64,000 bases of DNA from Entoloma clypeatum (taxonomy: Eukaryota; Basidiomycota; Agaricomycetes; Agaricales; Entolomataceae): contig OY751485.1 in the NCBI GenBank assembly GCA_963565915.1, forward strand, positions 5,642,001-5,706,000, given 5' to 3'. Every line of letters starts with the position of its first letter. The first letter of the stretch is position 1. Made by a program: the position numbers and the translations under genes. The notes below the pieces were generated by a model. It ran no database searches. It had not been told where the DNA came from and saw nothing but the letters and a program-made list of their open reading frames with translations. Positions 22,029-32,437 of this stretch are shown here, in pieces.

Positions 22029-23974
22029 CTAGAGCAGAAGCCGCACGGCGAGGCTTCCAAGGGAGGTGAGGAGGAGGGTAGCGACAAGCGCTGGTGTATT
22101 TGAGGATGCACCTTAGAAAATTTTGATTGAGATCAGGACGAGCTCGCTTGAGAAAAAAAAAACGAAGAGGCCTACCATTTGACCCACCAGACCCACCACT
22201 TCCAGTCGACCCAGACCCCGACGTAGAGGTTCCAGCAGCACCTGACGGATACACAAGCACAGTCGAAGTCACAAGCGAAGGCGGCGTCGTCCCAGTCGGA
22301 GGAGCAGTTATCGAGACCCGACCGAAAAAAAAGAAAGACGAGGACGATGGAAAAAAAAAAAAGAGAGGAAAAGTCCAAGTAAGCACCCCAAACAACCCCA
22401 AGAGAAAAAAGAAAAAAGAAAAAAACGCACCACTCCCCCCCGCCAACGCAGACAACTGCGCAAACCCAACACTCGGCGGACTGGACCGATAGACCGAATA
22501 CACATTCTTCAAAAACGTGTCACCCACGACCCAGCTAGGGTTGCCAGACCCAACAGGGATGTTGCTCCCCGCAGTGAGGTCGAAGATGCCGCCGACGCAG
22601 AACGTCGAGCCGGACGAGACGCGGCCGAGGTTCATATCGACCGGGTTGATGGGCCAGGCTTTGCCACCGAACGAGAGCGTGATCGAGACGTTGGTCGTAC
22701 ACGCTGGTTGTATGAGTGAGTGAGTGGGGGGTTTTTTGGTTGATGGGAAACGACGGGGGAAAAGGACGTACGGAAGGCGTAGAACCCGCCTTGCCCAGGG
22801 ACGGTTTGGGACCCTGGGATGGCGTTGTAGATGGCAGCAACGTCGGAGGAGGGCCCGCCGATGAGGGTCGTCCCCGTGTCGATGGCAGATAGGGCCGACG
22901 ACCCGGTAGCTACGGCGACGTTCGTGCCTTGGACCGTCACGGCTGTTTCCAGATTCAAATTCAGGACTCATCCCGAGCGACAGTGGAAAAAAACAAAGGA
23001 AGGAAAACCCACCACTCAAGCCCAACAGCCAGTACGTCGGCGTGCTGACGGGGATGTTTATGAACTCGACGCTGCCGGTGTAGAGCGATGAGTTGGTGCC
23101 ACCGAGGGTGAAGACGCCACCCGCGACATCGACGTTGGGGGAAGAGGAGGAGCGGGTGACCCAGAATCCCATCTCGGGGGCGTCGAGCTCGCCGGAGGAG
23201 GCAAGACCTTGCCAGAAGGGGGTGGACTGGGTCGAGGAGATGGTTGAGAATCCGAGGCCCATGAGGCCACCGACGCGCCCTGAGATGAGGCCGGATGACA
23301 CGTCGGTGGCGGACACTGCGGACCGATCATGGGTTTAGTTTTCTAAAAAAAAGTGGTGAGAGGACACGTACAGAAGGTCTGTTTCTGGATGGTGAACCCG
23401 CCCATGGTCACTTTGTCCTGTGCGAGCTGGCCGGCGACCTGGCCCGATCCGTAGGTTATCGACGTGCCTTGCGCCGAGAGCTGGAGAGTGGTTGATGCGC
23501 CGGTGTTGAAGACGGGGGTGTTGCGTGTGCATGTCGTGCACTCCGAGGATGCAACCCAGAGGTCCGAGGAGCCGGTGTCGAGGATGACGTTGAACTGCTG
23601 CGCTCTATATAGATAGACAGGACGTCAATTAGTGGAGCAGGGCATGATGGAAACATACGCACGGTGTGCCTATACTCAATGTACCATAGTACGATGCATC
23701 TTGGCCCTGTGTGATTTGACACGATGAGCACTGATTGGCAGAAAGGATGAATCCCCCCCACCTGGTTCGTGAGCGGGAAATCGCCCACCGCACGTCTGCT
23801 ATCCGGCTTCTTGAATCCATACTTGAAGCGGATGTTCTCTGCAGCAGCGAGGAAATCGTCCATGTTGCGTTCAGGCGATGGCGCCCGCCGGGACAAGGGT
23901 ATGTGGAGTGAGTCGGCAGTACATGACTGAGCGTGGAGAAGGATCAGCAGGGAGAGGGAGAACGGGAGCAGCAT
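22029..23974 (-). CDS. Secreted, probably GPI-anchored pepsin-like aspartic protease (A1)
   Basis: A tandem paralogue of the gene at 18377-20119. It starts MLLPFSLSLLILLHAQSCTA (signal peptide), then prosegment SLHIPLSRRAP and YKYGFKK. The N-lobe has SYYGTLSIGTP and VILDTGSSDLWVASS; ITYGSGQVAGQ and GLMGLGFSTIS follow. The second motif AIDTGTTLIGG is intact, so both catalytic aspartates are present. Then ITLSFGGKAWPI and WVVGDTFLKNVYSVY. After the catalytic domain a Ser/Gly-rich stalk (GTSTSGSGSTGSGGSGGSNG) crosses an intron at about 22109-22176 and ends in a hydrophobic tail ALVATLLLTSLGSLAVRLLL with stop at 22029. This stalk plus tail is the usual form of a GPI-anchor signal, as in yapsins. 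Introns again contain A runs (22370-22430). Confidence 0.87.
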
Positions 23975-24510
23975 GGTGGCACTGAGTTGATGAGGCCGAC
24001 GTGTGGGGTAAATTTGGGGGATATAAAAGGGAAATGAAGAGGGGATAGGATAGAGTCAATCTACCACTGGGGGTGGAGGAACGGGGAGGAGGGGGAACTC
24101 GAGAGGGAGAGTGGGTGGCTCGCACAGCCGGGTGCGTTGTCCTGTCCGTCGTCAATGCGCAGTCAATACCTGTCAATACTCGGCTCAACCCCGAAGATCC
24201 GATCAAATTTAACTTTTTTGAGCCTTCTTTTTGTTCAAGTATGTACATACATACATACGTCCTTCTTGTTCACCAATGCGAGTAATCGTCTTTTTTTCGA
24301 GGAAACGTACCGTATGGTCCTCAGCACCGCCGTCATCCTTCATCGCGCGCATGTTAGTGTCACGAGGTGCATATGTCTTGGCAGCCGTCACGTAATCCAG
24401 GTTCGTGGACCGCAGTGACGGCGTAGTCTGAAGGCTGTCCATATGTACTGTCCCCGGATCGATCGGTCTCATGAGGGCACGTGCGCCCACGTTATCGACA
24501 TTCGACGAAG
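23975..24510. other. Divergent intergenic region
   Basis: Separates the minus-strand protease from the plus-strand F-box-like gene, so it should hold both promoters. It contains a TATAAAAGG-like stretch near 24021 on the protease side and a short (ATAC)n repeat near 24243. No ORF of note. Confidence 0.4.
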
Positions 24511-25526
24511 ATGTGTATCGTTCCGGACGACTTCCCTGAAGAGCTCCAGCATCTCATCTTCCAAATCGCCGCGCGTGAAAATCTCGAAACCGCCCTGTGC
24601 CTTGTCCTCGTCGCCAAGCATGTACGCACCTGGTGAGAAATTTCACCCCCACCCCTTTCAAATCTACTGTAACTCCCGCCAGGATTGACCCAATCCTCTA
24701 CGAAACGATCATCCTGCGCTCCTCCACCGCCGCCTCCCTCCTCCTCCAGACCCTGACCACCAAACCCCCCTCCTTCCCCACCGCCCTCACCGAACACCTC
24801 GCCATCGCCTCAGACGCCATCACAATCGCACAAGCCAAGGCACTCCTCCTCACATGCTCCCACAGCACCACCGCCCTCGCCGTCTGGGGCACCCACCGCA
24901 ACCCAACCATCTTCCTCCCCTTCCTCAAGTCCCCGCGCCTCACATCCCTCTCCCTCGTCTCGCAGCACCAGTCCGAGCTCACCATCCCGCCCGCCATCAT
25001 CGGCGGGCTGACTCATCTCGCCGTCCTAGGCGGCCCATACACATGGTTCCACCTGCGACAAGCCACGCGCGCCGCCGCCGCCATCGAGCTCTGCTGCGAT
25101 CACAGCACCACCACCACCACCACCACCACCACCACCACCACCACCATGACGAGCACATACGCGCATGCGAGCGACCAGGACCACACCCCCGAGCCGTCCA
25201 ACACCGCCGCGCTCGGCCTCTTCCAGGCCCTCACGCACTTTGCGGTGTGTGCGCAGAACTGGGGGAGCTGCCACGCGCTGCTCAAGGTCGCGGGGCGTTT
25301 GAGGTACTTTGCGATCGTCGTCCCGCCCGGAAGTGATTCGGACGTGGTGGGGAGAGGCGCGAAGATGGTGGGAATGATACGGCAGAGAGTGAAGGAGATG
25401 GGGGATGGGCGGGTGGTGGTGGTGGAGTGGGAGCAGAGTGTGCAGGAGTGGGACCGGGAGGTGAGGAGTGGTGGGAAGGGAGGGCTGTGGGAGAGGGTGG
25501 AGCGGTTGGTTGATGGGGGAGGGTGA
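24511..25526 (+). CDS. F-box-like protein of unknown target
   Basis: Exon 1 (24511-24632) begins MCIVPDDFPEELQHLIFQIA, then RENLETALCLVLVAKHVRTW, a leucine-rich block with the spacing of the degenerate F-box-like start seen in many agaricomycete proteins. The intron 24633-24682 (GTGAGA...CGCCAG) joins in frame to IDPILYETIILRSS. The remainder (24683-25526) contains LTSLSLVSQHQSEL and GGLTHLAVLGGPYTW, which look like weak leucine-rich repeats, and a polythreonine run encoded by 13 ACC triplets. If it is an F-box protein it would recruit substrates to an SCF ubiquitin ligase; that is inference only. About 320 residues, no signal peptide. Confidence 0.6.
25107..25145 (+). repeat. (ACC)13 microsatellite coding for polythreonine
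   Basis: Thirteen uninterrupted ACC triplets within the F-box-like gene. Pure repeats of this length usually vary in copy number between strains. Confidence 0.95.
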
Positions 25527-26126
25527 TGAGGTTGAGCGATGAATGTTCCGGAAGTCACTCGGTTGACATCTTTCGAGTGAAACCCGAGAGTCATCTTCAT
25601 GAATCAAGTAGAGCATTCGGGGAAAGGGTCAACCTCCCTCTATAATGAATTCCTTACCCCTTCCGACGCAACAGGAGACCGTGGCATAGGAGAAGTGGCC
25701 AGTTGGATCTGCCTGAATGACGGTTAATAGAAAAGAAAGGAGTCGCGTAGATGTCTTACTAGTGTTCGTCGTTCAATAATCCATGTAGCCAAATTATATC
25801 GTTTCCAGTAATTACTGGGGGCCGTGTTATAATGTCCCCTCCCTAAGAGGAGGCCATTCAAACATTATAATACCACATCCATTATAATGCTAGATGTGTC
25901 CTTTTGTTGTATCCCTTCTGGCCGGCATTATAATTACATTGTTAGCAACAATCTAACCACTAGCAGCATGTTCATGGGGAGCCACGAAGCTAGCTGATAA
26001 GTGGTCGCGCCCCACAGCCAGGGGCACACCCCAATGAGATTGCATGGAAACTAGTGATGTCCGGGCTCAGCTTGGGCCTGAAATTTCCCAGTGAAAAACA
26101 ACTTGGAGCTAGGCGAGGCAAATCTG
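25527..26126. other. Intergenic with repeated ATTATAAT motifs
   Basis: Start of the transposon-rich block. CATTATAAT or its variants occur at least four times within about 25828-25932, with a small inverted pair TTATAATG...CATTATAA around a GC-rich hairpin at 25829-25880. A similar motif recurs near 52016. TAGTGATGTCCGGGC at about 26053 looks like one end of a hAT element, but no partner end was found. Confidence 0.4.
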
Positions 26127-26131
26127 ATTGT

Positions 26132-26589
26132 TGTTATGGATTCACTATCCATGGCATTGATCGGTCAGACCAGATACAAGATATAGAGGCCTTATCTGAT
26201 TAATGGCCAGTTTCATCTTATCTATTGGTTTCATGCTTACTATTCACTTTTACATCATTCGGGCCCCGGCCTCCGCTTACTCACTACAGTATGGTCATCG
26301 TTACCATATCTAGATGGTTACTCTCACACATCCTTGACATCGTGTTACTTATTGGACTATACTTAGATACTCTGACTCACGCCGCAGCAGTTACCATAGA
26401 CACCTACTCCGGGTCCGCTTCTGGAGTCAGACCGGAACCGCTCTAGAGTCATCTAGATGACTCGACCTTCTAGTATATATAGGATAGATACATTGCATGT
26501 ATTCCCCAGATCTAGCAATCACCTTGGTATCCGCTTTTGCTACTTAAGCCTCTCTGCCTAAGCATCGCATGGGTTTGTCAACCATAACA
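26132..26589 (+). mobile_element. Solo LTR (458 bp) with 5-bp target duplication
   Basis: Begins TGTTATGGATTC and ends CAACCATAACA, so it has the short inverted TGTTATGG/CCATAACA ends of an LTR. It is flanked on both sides by ATTGT (26127-26131 and 26590-26594). A TATATATAGG box lies about 110 nt before the right end, which gives plus orientation. No internal retrotransposon sequence is attached, so it is a solo LTR left by recombination. Its family is not determined. Confidence 0.92.
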
Positions 26590-26594
26590 ATTGT

Positions 26595-27282
26595 AGTGAT
26601 TTGATGGCAGTGTGACACCAAGATAATTTGACTGAAATCACTCTGATGTGATTGCTGTATTTACATTATCACCTGAATTTGATTCAATTCAGGTGACTAG
26701 AGAATTGAATTAGGCCAAATTAGGCTGATTTACATGCCAATTACATAACATATGAATTTGATGGTAATCAATGGTAGTCAATAGAAAAGTAACTGCCCAG
26801 GAACCACACTTTTGCCAGAAAGATGGTCAAGAGTTCTCCGACTTGTCCTTCCATTCCTAAGAATAGTTTGAGAAATCTACATGATATCATATTATAATGT
26901 GCACTGACCTGCAATTTCTCCTTTGAGAGTGTGTTGAAGTATGCTGCAAACTGGTGTTGCCATGGCTCAGGCTTGGAGCTGGCTTGAGCCGTAGTCGAGC
27001 CATTGGGGAGCCGAGCCAAGCCGAGCTGTGGAAGGGGAATTTTCATCAGAGCCGAGCTGATTGAAGCTGCCAGCTCCAGCTCGGGAGCCAGCTTGAGCCA
27101 GCTTCCAGTGGTCAAAGATGGGAATTCCCGCAGGCAGATGAGGGAGACACTAAATCCATTGAAAACATTCATCTGATAATTACAAAGGGGACCAGCAAAA
27201 TAGCAGAATTCAAAGGCATCATCACTCCTGTGCAACCATCACACATCACTACCTGGTTGCCAACCCCATTTCCAGACAGAGT
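26595..27282. other. Repeat-like region without recognised gene
   Basis: AT-rich, followed by a stretch with repeated GAGCC-AGCT words (about 26960-27110). A 155-codon minus-strand frame (26768-27235) has biased composition and no motif, and I do not call it a gene. Confidence 0.35.
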
Positions 27283-27290
27283 ATCATGGT

Positions 27291-27562
27291 TAGTGTTTCA
27301 AAGTCACATTAAGTCAAATTAATGACCTTGAAATCCATTAACTTAACTTAACTGAGTTAAGAGTATAAGTCAACAGTTCTTAACTTTAATATAACTTAAC
27401 ATTGTTAATGGTTATTTTGGCTGTATTAACCAGTTAAAACTCTTAACTCAACTTGACTTTCACTACAGTTAACATATTTTCATGATTTTCTGTTAACTAG
27501 TTAATAAGTGTCAGGTTAAGTCAAGGTTAATTGCAGTCATTTAATGTGACTTTAAAACACTA
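27291..27562. mobile_element. hAT-type MITE (272 bp) with 8-bp target duplication
   Basis: Terminal inverted repeats TAGTGTTTCAAAGTCACATT and, on the other strand from the right end, TAGTGTTTTAAAGTCACATT. Both sides are flanked by ATCATGGT (27283-27290 and 27563-27570), the 8-bp duplication typical of hAT transposons. The core is a run of TTAACT/AGTTAA words able to fold on itself. No coding sequence, so it depends on a transposase elsewhere. Confidence 0.92.
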
Positions 27563-27570
27563 ATCATGGT

Positions 27571-28006
27571 CAGTTTGGCGGTTGCTCCCCTACATGTCAG
27601 TGTCGTGTACAAATAGTGTTGAGGCGACATGTGAGTCTGACAACTACATCCACAGGCCCGAACATAAAACGCGCAAGGAGAGGTGATACGATGCCATCAA
27701 GACAAAGGAGCGATGCTGACTATTGACCCACATGGGATCTCAAGAGAACAAGCTACAGAATACAAAGGAAAGTAGGCTACTTATATATGTAAATACCATG
27801 AGGCATAAATGAGGTGCACAGTAATGCACAGTAAAATAAGACTGTTCTAGAATAACATGTGTCTAACATGAGGTAGGATAAGATAAGGGTTTCAGATAAG
27901 ATAGGATAAGATCAATAGATAGGATAAGATGAGATAAGATAAAGAGATAAGATAAAGATGAGATTAGATAATAGGATGAGATAAGAGTGATCATAACAAA
28001 TAGATC
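27571..28006. other. Non-coding; GATAAG-rich simple sequence
   Basis: Around 27880-27990 the sequence is an irregular (AGATAAG)n array. Similar words occur in the U3 part of the Gypsy-1 LTRs (32200-32250 and 49010-49050), so this may be an old LTR scrap. Confidence 0.4.
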
Positions 28007-28008
28007 TA

Positions 28009-28384
28009 CTGTAGTATTACGACCATAGGTTCACATAACGTGTAACACGGGGTCGTGAACTGAACCTATATGACCCTCGTAACACATAACATACCTCCAT
28101 GAATATGTTCCAAAAGTAACATATTATTTATTTTTTCTGACTACCAAATGCCAGAGGCTCTAGTGATTGGGATTCGGTGTTTCCCTGACTCTGAATGCCA
28201 TATTTTGTTTGAATGGTGACAGGGTGGAATTTTTAAAGCCTTCGGGAGCACAAATTGAGAAGATTACTGTTAAAAATGAATGAATTTCTGACCGTAACAC
28301 ATGACACATGCTTGTGAACCCTGTCCTGGTGAACCTATTGCATAACACGTAACATGGTGTGAATCTATGGTCGTAATACTACAG
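28009..28384. mobile_element. Tc1/mariner-type MITE (376 bp)
   Basis: Terminal inverted repeats of about 26 bp: CTGTAGTATTACGACCATAG at the left (28009) and its complement with one change at the right end (28384), flanked by TA on both sides (28007-28008 and 28385-28386). No transposase frame inside. The first six bases, CTGTAG, are shared with the MITE at 51492-51764. Confidence 0.88.
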
Positions 28385-28447
28385 TAAAAGCAAATTACTA
28401 AGTCCATCAGCTTGTAAAAATGTTTGAAGACAATGTCAATACCTACC

Positions 28448-28896
28448 TCAGCAATGTTTTCTTACAGTCGCACACTCATCCTTCAGTATATCTTGATTCA
28501 ATTCTTTTTGCTCTCCCATCTCCACAACCAGCGCAAGATCCTCAGGCCGCAGTTTCAACATTGTTGAAGTGACCATGTTCCTGGAGCCCTCTTCCTGGGT
28601 CACAACTCTGCAAATGGCAAGGCTAGTAGGTCCATGTCCGGACTGGGAGCTTTGAGTACCACTTGTGCCATCATTATATCCTGCAGCACTTTGTTTGAAG
28701 GGTAAACAATCCTTTGGATGCCACCCAGGACTGTGCCCCACATGGTTATGGACTTCTCAGTGTGGCTTGCACTTGTCACCTTTGCTGTGACCTTGACATT
28801 CTCGAGCCATGGGTCAAGAAGAATTTGGCTTGGAGGTGCAGGTGCAGGTGCAGATGCAGGTGGGTTGACAGTGTCATTTGTAGAGGGATGGGTCAT
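28448..28896 (-). pseudogene. Unrecognised broken coding fragment beside a hAT element
   Basis: Two overlapping minus-strand frames (28600-28896 and 28448-28741) read as one protein-like sequence with a frame change near 28620-28650. The first begins MTHPSTNDTVNPPASAPAPA and the second ends LNQDILKDECATVRKHC. There is a low-complexity Pro/Ala start. I recognise no family. It may be a captured gene piece or transposase debris, cut by the hAT element that starts at 28907. Confidence 0.25.
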
Positions 28897-29219
28897 GTTA
28901 TATGAGTAGTGTTTAAAGGTCCGGTTCAGTCTGGTTTTTGACCCTCAAAATATTGAGACTGAGACCGAGACCGATTTTTCGTTTCATATGATTCCGAAAA
29001 AACCGAACCAGACTGATGCAAGACTGGTGCATCGGTCCCTCTCACCTCAAGAAAGTGAGACCAAACTGGTTTAGACCAGTTTAGACCAATATATTACATG
29101 TTAAACAACATTAAGGACACATGCGCACAGCCCAATGCTGCGCATGCATGTTGTACCTCCTCCATTGGTCCTCCGTGGCCTCAGCCCACCCCCATCTGCT
29201 CTTGCACATCAGTCAACAC

Positions 29220-29450
29220 TGTTGGGCATGAGGGGCGGCCGGTGCGCGCGAAGGAAGGGTGCTGGGTGTGAGTTGACAGTGTTGGGGATGCAAGGCGGCC
29301 GTTGGGCGTTAGAGGGCCGTTGGGCATGAGGGGCAGCCGTTGGGCACGCGAGGGGGCTGTTGGGTGTGAAGGAGGCTATTAGGGGTTAGAGGGGGCCGTT
29401 GTGTGTCAGTCGACGCCATTGTGCACGAGGGGCGGCAATTGGGGGGGGGA
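29220..29450. repeat. Degenerate GC-rich tandem repeat inside the hAT element
   Basis: Irregular copies of a unit like GTTGGGCATGAGGGGCGGCC, about 20-40 bases each. The complementary motif (TGCCCAACGGCC, CATGCCCAA) makes up 49080-49340, so both places may derive from one repeat family. Confidence 0.6.
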
Positions 29451-30614
29451 AAGTGGGTGGGTGGAGTGAAGGTGGTGGATAAAAAAGAGTGTGGGAAGGT
29501 TTTGACTTATGTATGGGTTGACTCTCGGCAATTGCTGAGAGTGCTTGGCATCAATGCCAAGCGACGCGCGTCATTGAAACTCGCATCGTCAAGTCCCAAT
29601 CTGTGGCACTATAAGTGCTAAAATTAGTTTGTAACTTATGTAGAGATACTTAGAAACTAATAGTAGCTATACAAACAGTTAAATACAGGAGCTATGTATG
29701 GTAGAGAGTCTGTACTGAAAAATGATACATCAAAACCACTGTAAATCGTGATAAACAGTGCATCATGAGTTTCCCCAAACACAAAAACAAGTATTTTCTT
29801 ACTTCCTCCTTTCCACAACCACTTTATACTACATGTAATATATATACCATTGAACCATTGTATGGGAACCTATTGAGACATTTCAAATAAGATTAAAGGA
29901 CTTCATAAGGTCAATATGAGTAAAATAAGTCGAAATTTTGTCCAAAATTTTTATTTCAGCCTTGGATCCTCTTCATCCAGGGGACCTCCCAGCACCTTCA
30001 CTTTTCAAATTTGGTTCATTCATTAAGAAGATATAACACTTTTTCTGAAATCTGCACATTTGATTTCTATCTTATCTGGACTTCTAAAAATTATTCAAGG
30101 TGTTTCAGAAGGTGAATACATACCCAATACATAGTTCTATTACTTCAAACTATTGTTAGACCATGAGGAAGGGGCCGCGCACACCCGTGCGATGCATTTT
30201 GCGCATTGTTTACTACTGTTTGGTTATCAACATCGCACCTCTATAACTCACATTCCGTGGCCCAATTTGATGAAATAAGTACATATTTGATGATATAGAA
30301 TGCCATCCTACCTAATCAATATAGTAGAAGACTTTACTTGTTCCTGTGTAGACATAATAACCAGATGTGCAATGTTTTTTGGACATTTGTTTACATGTAT
30401 TTGGCATGTTTGATGCATGCGTCATCCAATGAGGGGCACAGGTGGTGAAAAGGCCAGAATATATTTATAGATTATACATATAACCTGTCTACTTGTGATT
30501 GAGGCAGGAGGGAGTGCACGCGCACACCTTTTGTCAAAAACAACTGGCATGTGCTTATTTAGTAAGTGGGAAAATGGGATGTATGTAGAGTGATTGTGAG
30601 CAATGAAATATAAT

Positions 30615-30696
30615 GGTCTTGTGGCTCAGTTGGTTAAGTGATGTTAAAAGAATCCTTTATACTATAGAAGTTCACAGTTCAAGTCTTTCTTGTGGC
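30615..30696 (+). other. tRNA-like segment with RNA polymerase III boxes
   Basis: TGGCTCAGTTGG at 30622-30633 matches a tRNA A box, and GTTCAAGTC at 30677-30685 matches a B box at a workable distance. The two ends do not form a good acceptor stem, so it is not a working tRNA. It may be the head of an old SINE or a tRNA-derived piece carried by the hAT element. Confidence 0.35.
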
Positions 30697-30965
30697 AGAA
30701 ATTTTGTACTTGCCGTTTTGGGACATTGATTTCAGATCCTCAGATCGTTTTATGGAAAATACTGGTTTAAACCGATCCGAACCGGTCTTTGGCCAGTCTT
30801 TCAAAAAGTCTAAAGTTTTGAGTGAACTGAGGACTGGCCATGATCCAAAACCTTAAAGACCGAGACCAGCAGTCCAGTCTTTCACCAGTTCGGTTCTGTC
30901 CGGTCTGAAACCAATGAAAGTAAACTGGACCTTGAAACACTATATATGAGGCGGAGGCAATCGGA

Positions 30966-31307
30966 TGTTATGCGTAACAAACTGTTCCAAGGTTCGGGCA
31001 GAGTATGCAGAAAGTGGAAAGACGGAGAGCAATGTTATTGCTAAATCTAAGGAATAGGACTATTGTACAAGGGTTTATATAGTACTGACTAGGATGCGGT
31101 AGCGAGGCGAGTCAGTACTGCAGAAGGCAGTGTGCATGAGTAAGGCAACTGCAGACTGAGTAACACTACTGCAGAATGTGAGTCAGCATGGGAGCGAAGT
31201 ATCTAAAGGGAGATGTAGAGTCATAGCAGATAAGTAAGAGGGGGCCGGGTTGGGCCAATGAGTAAAAAGAATGACAACATCATCAGCATAGTGTATAGTC
31301 CGTAACA
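30966..31307 (-). mobile_element. LTR (342 bp) of an incomplete LTR retrotransposon
   Basis: Plus-strand ends TGTTATGCGTAACA and CCGTAACA give TG...CA termini. Read on the minus strand it contains CTATATAAACC as a TATA box and is preceded by a purine run CTTAGGGAGAGGGACA (31308-31323), which fits a polypurine tract next to a 3' LTR. No second LTR was found in the window. Confidence 0.65.
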
Positions 31308-31341
31308 TGTCCCTCTCCCTAAGCTCTGTGTCCTCACAGAG

Positions 31342-31737
31342 TCACTGTCCCCATCTGTTGTTGTTGTCAGGGTTGGTCCAGCGAGGATTGGACTTGACAT
31401 CCCAGTTCTTGATTAACTCTTCATTGACCCTAGTGGCAAAATTGAGGCCTTGGATAGTTAACCAGATGCGACGGTTTTCGATGGCTAACTTGCCGGTGTA
31501 CTTCTTGAGGATCTGTTTCTCCTCTTGATTGGGGGAAATGGGGAGGTTGGGGAGTGTGTGGAGATGAATGTACATTTGCCGATGCAGAATGTCAGTGAGG
31601 GCAGTTTCGAGGGCATGGATTTGATCTTTCATCGAGAGGGACTCATCAATAAGTGCGGTGATGGTGGGGTTGAGGTCGGCAGTGGAGGAGGAGGAAGAAG
31701 CAGTGGTGTTGGACATTTTGGCGATGATGTTGGACAA
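31342..31737 (-). CDS. Gag-like or accessory ORF of the incomplete LTR element
   Basis: 131 codons from MSNIIAKMSNTTASSSSST to the stop, just inside the LTR at 30966-31307. The product has a Ser/Thr-rich N-terminus, then a helical stretch (MKDQIHALETALTDILHRQM) and a basic/Trp C-terminus ending NNNRWGQ. No zinc knuckle, protease or polymerase motif. Its place beside the polypurine tract suggests the small coding content of a non-autonomous element. The region to its right (31738-31890) is non-coding. Confidence 0.4.
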   Translation of the reverse strand: MSNIIAKMSNTTASSSSSTADLNPTITALIDESLSMKDQIHALETALTDILHRQMYIHLHTLPNLPISPNQEEKQILKKYTGKLAIENRRIWLTIQGLNFATRVNEELIKNWDVKSNPRWTNPDNNNRWGQ

Positions 31738-31890
31738 ATAAAGAAAGAAGGGTGTGTTAGATATGCTGGGAAGTGGACTGGAGTGGGGAACTCAGTGTGA
31801 TGGATGGCTGAAGCTGATGCGATGGTGGGGTTTCCAAATCACTTTTTATCGTGGATGTGATAGGTTTTGCCAATGGAAATCACGGATCAG

Positions 31891-32277
31891 TGTTAGCAAC
31901 GCTAAACACCAACACTCAGGCCTTGCAAGAGAGGAAACATGGAACAATGGGAAAGGAGTTAGAATGAGGTTTGAAGCGGTAGAAACCAGCTCAAGACTGG
32001 GGTTCCATGTTCAAACTATCTACCTTATATACTACTACTACACATGTGGTATAAATGAGGACGATCCATGGTCCACTGATGTAAACTACTGTTGTGGTAC
32101 CCAATATGCATCTTCCATGAGGTACTGCAGCTGCATAAGTACTGTGCTTTACTGTGCATCTACCATGCCGTGTCCATGTGTCTGGATAAGATGAGATTAT
32201 CTACAATCAGACAAGATAAGACAAGACAAGATCAGATCAGATAAGATAAGATAAAAGATGGAAAAGTGTTCGTAACA
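31891..32277 (-). repeat. Gypsy-1 3' LTR (387 bp)
   Basis: TGTTAGCAACGC...CGTAACA on the plus strand. It matches 48697-49063 with a few substitutions and a length difference in the GATAAG-rich U3 part. Minus-strand TATATAAGG precedes AGTCTTGAGCT by about 33 nt. Confidence 0.93.
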
Positions 32278-32293
32278 TCACCCCCCCCTTAAG
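32278..32293 (-). other. Gypsy-1 polypurine tract
   Basis: On the minus strand CTTAAGGGGGGGGTGA stands directly before the 3' LTR, the standard site for plus-strand DNA priming. Confidence 0.8.
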
Positions 32294-32437
32294 ATTGTGC
32301 CCTCACAATCTCTTCAAGCTCCATCTTGCACTCCTGTATTAGCCTTGCTTGATAGTTTTCTCATATTTCTTTATATCTTGCTGCTATTATCCACATGGCT
32401 ATCATGAGCCCCACCATTATTGCATAGAAAACAATCA

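Larger units (their letters stand above)
28907..30942. mobile_element. Non-autonomous hAT element (2.0 kb) with 8-bp target duplication
   Basis: The left end is TAGTGTTTAAAGGTCC; the right end read from outside is TAGTGTTTCAAGGTCC. An exact 8-bp duplication TATATGAG flanks it (28899-28906 and 30943-30950). Both subterminal regions are full of short ACCGGTC/GACCGGT-like words, as hAT transposase-binding regions often are. No transposase domain was seen in any frame. The interior includes a GC-rich imperfect repeat (29220-29450) and a tRNA-like segment (30615-30696). Confidence 0.92.

Noticed and set aside
22024..23316. 430-codon minus-strand frame read as one uninterrupted protein
   Set aside because: It only stays open by reading through introns with A/T runs (poly-Phe). 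The real product is the spliced protease at 22029-23974.
24854..25336. Alternative frames in the F-box-like gene (poly-His, poly-Val products)
   Set aside because: Shadows of the ACC repeat in other frames; the chosen frame has a proper start, intron and stop.
26768..27235. 155-codon minus-strand frame
   Set aside because: Biased composition from GAGCC/AGCT repeats, no motif, surrounded by transposon remains.
30615..30696. Functional tRNA gene
   Set aside because: A and B box words are present but the 5' and 3' ends do not pair into an acceptor stem and no anticodon arm forms cleanly; kept only as a tRNA-like segment.
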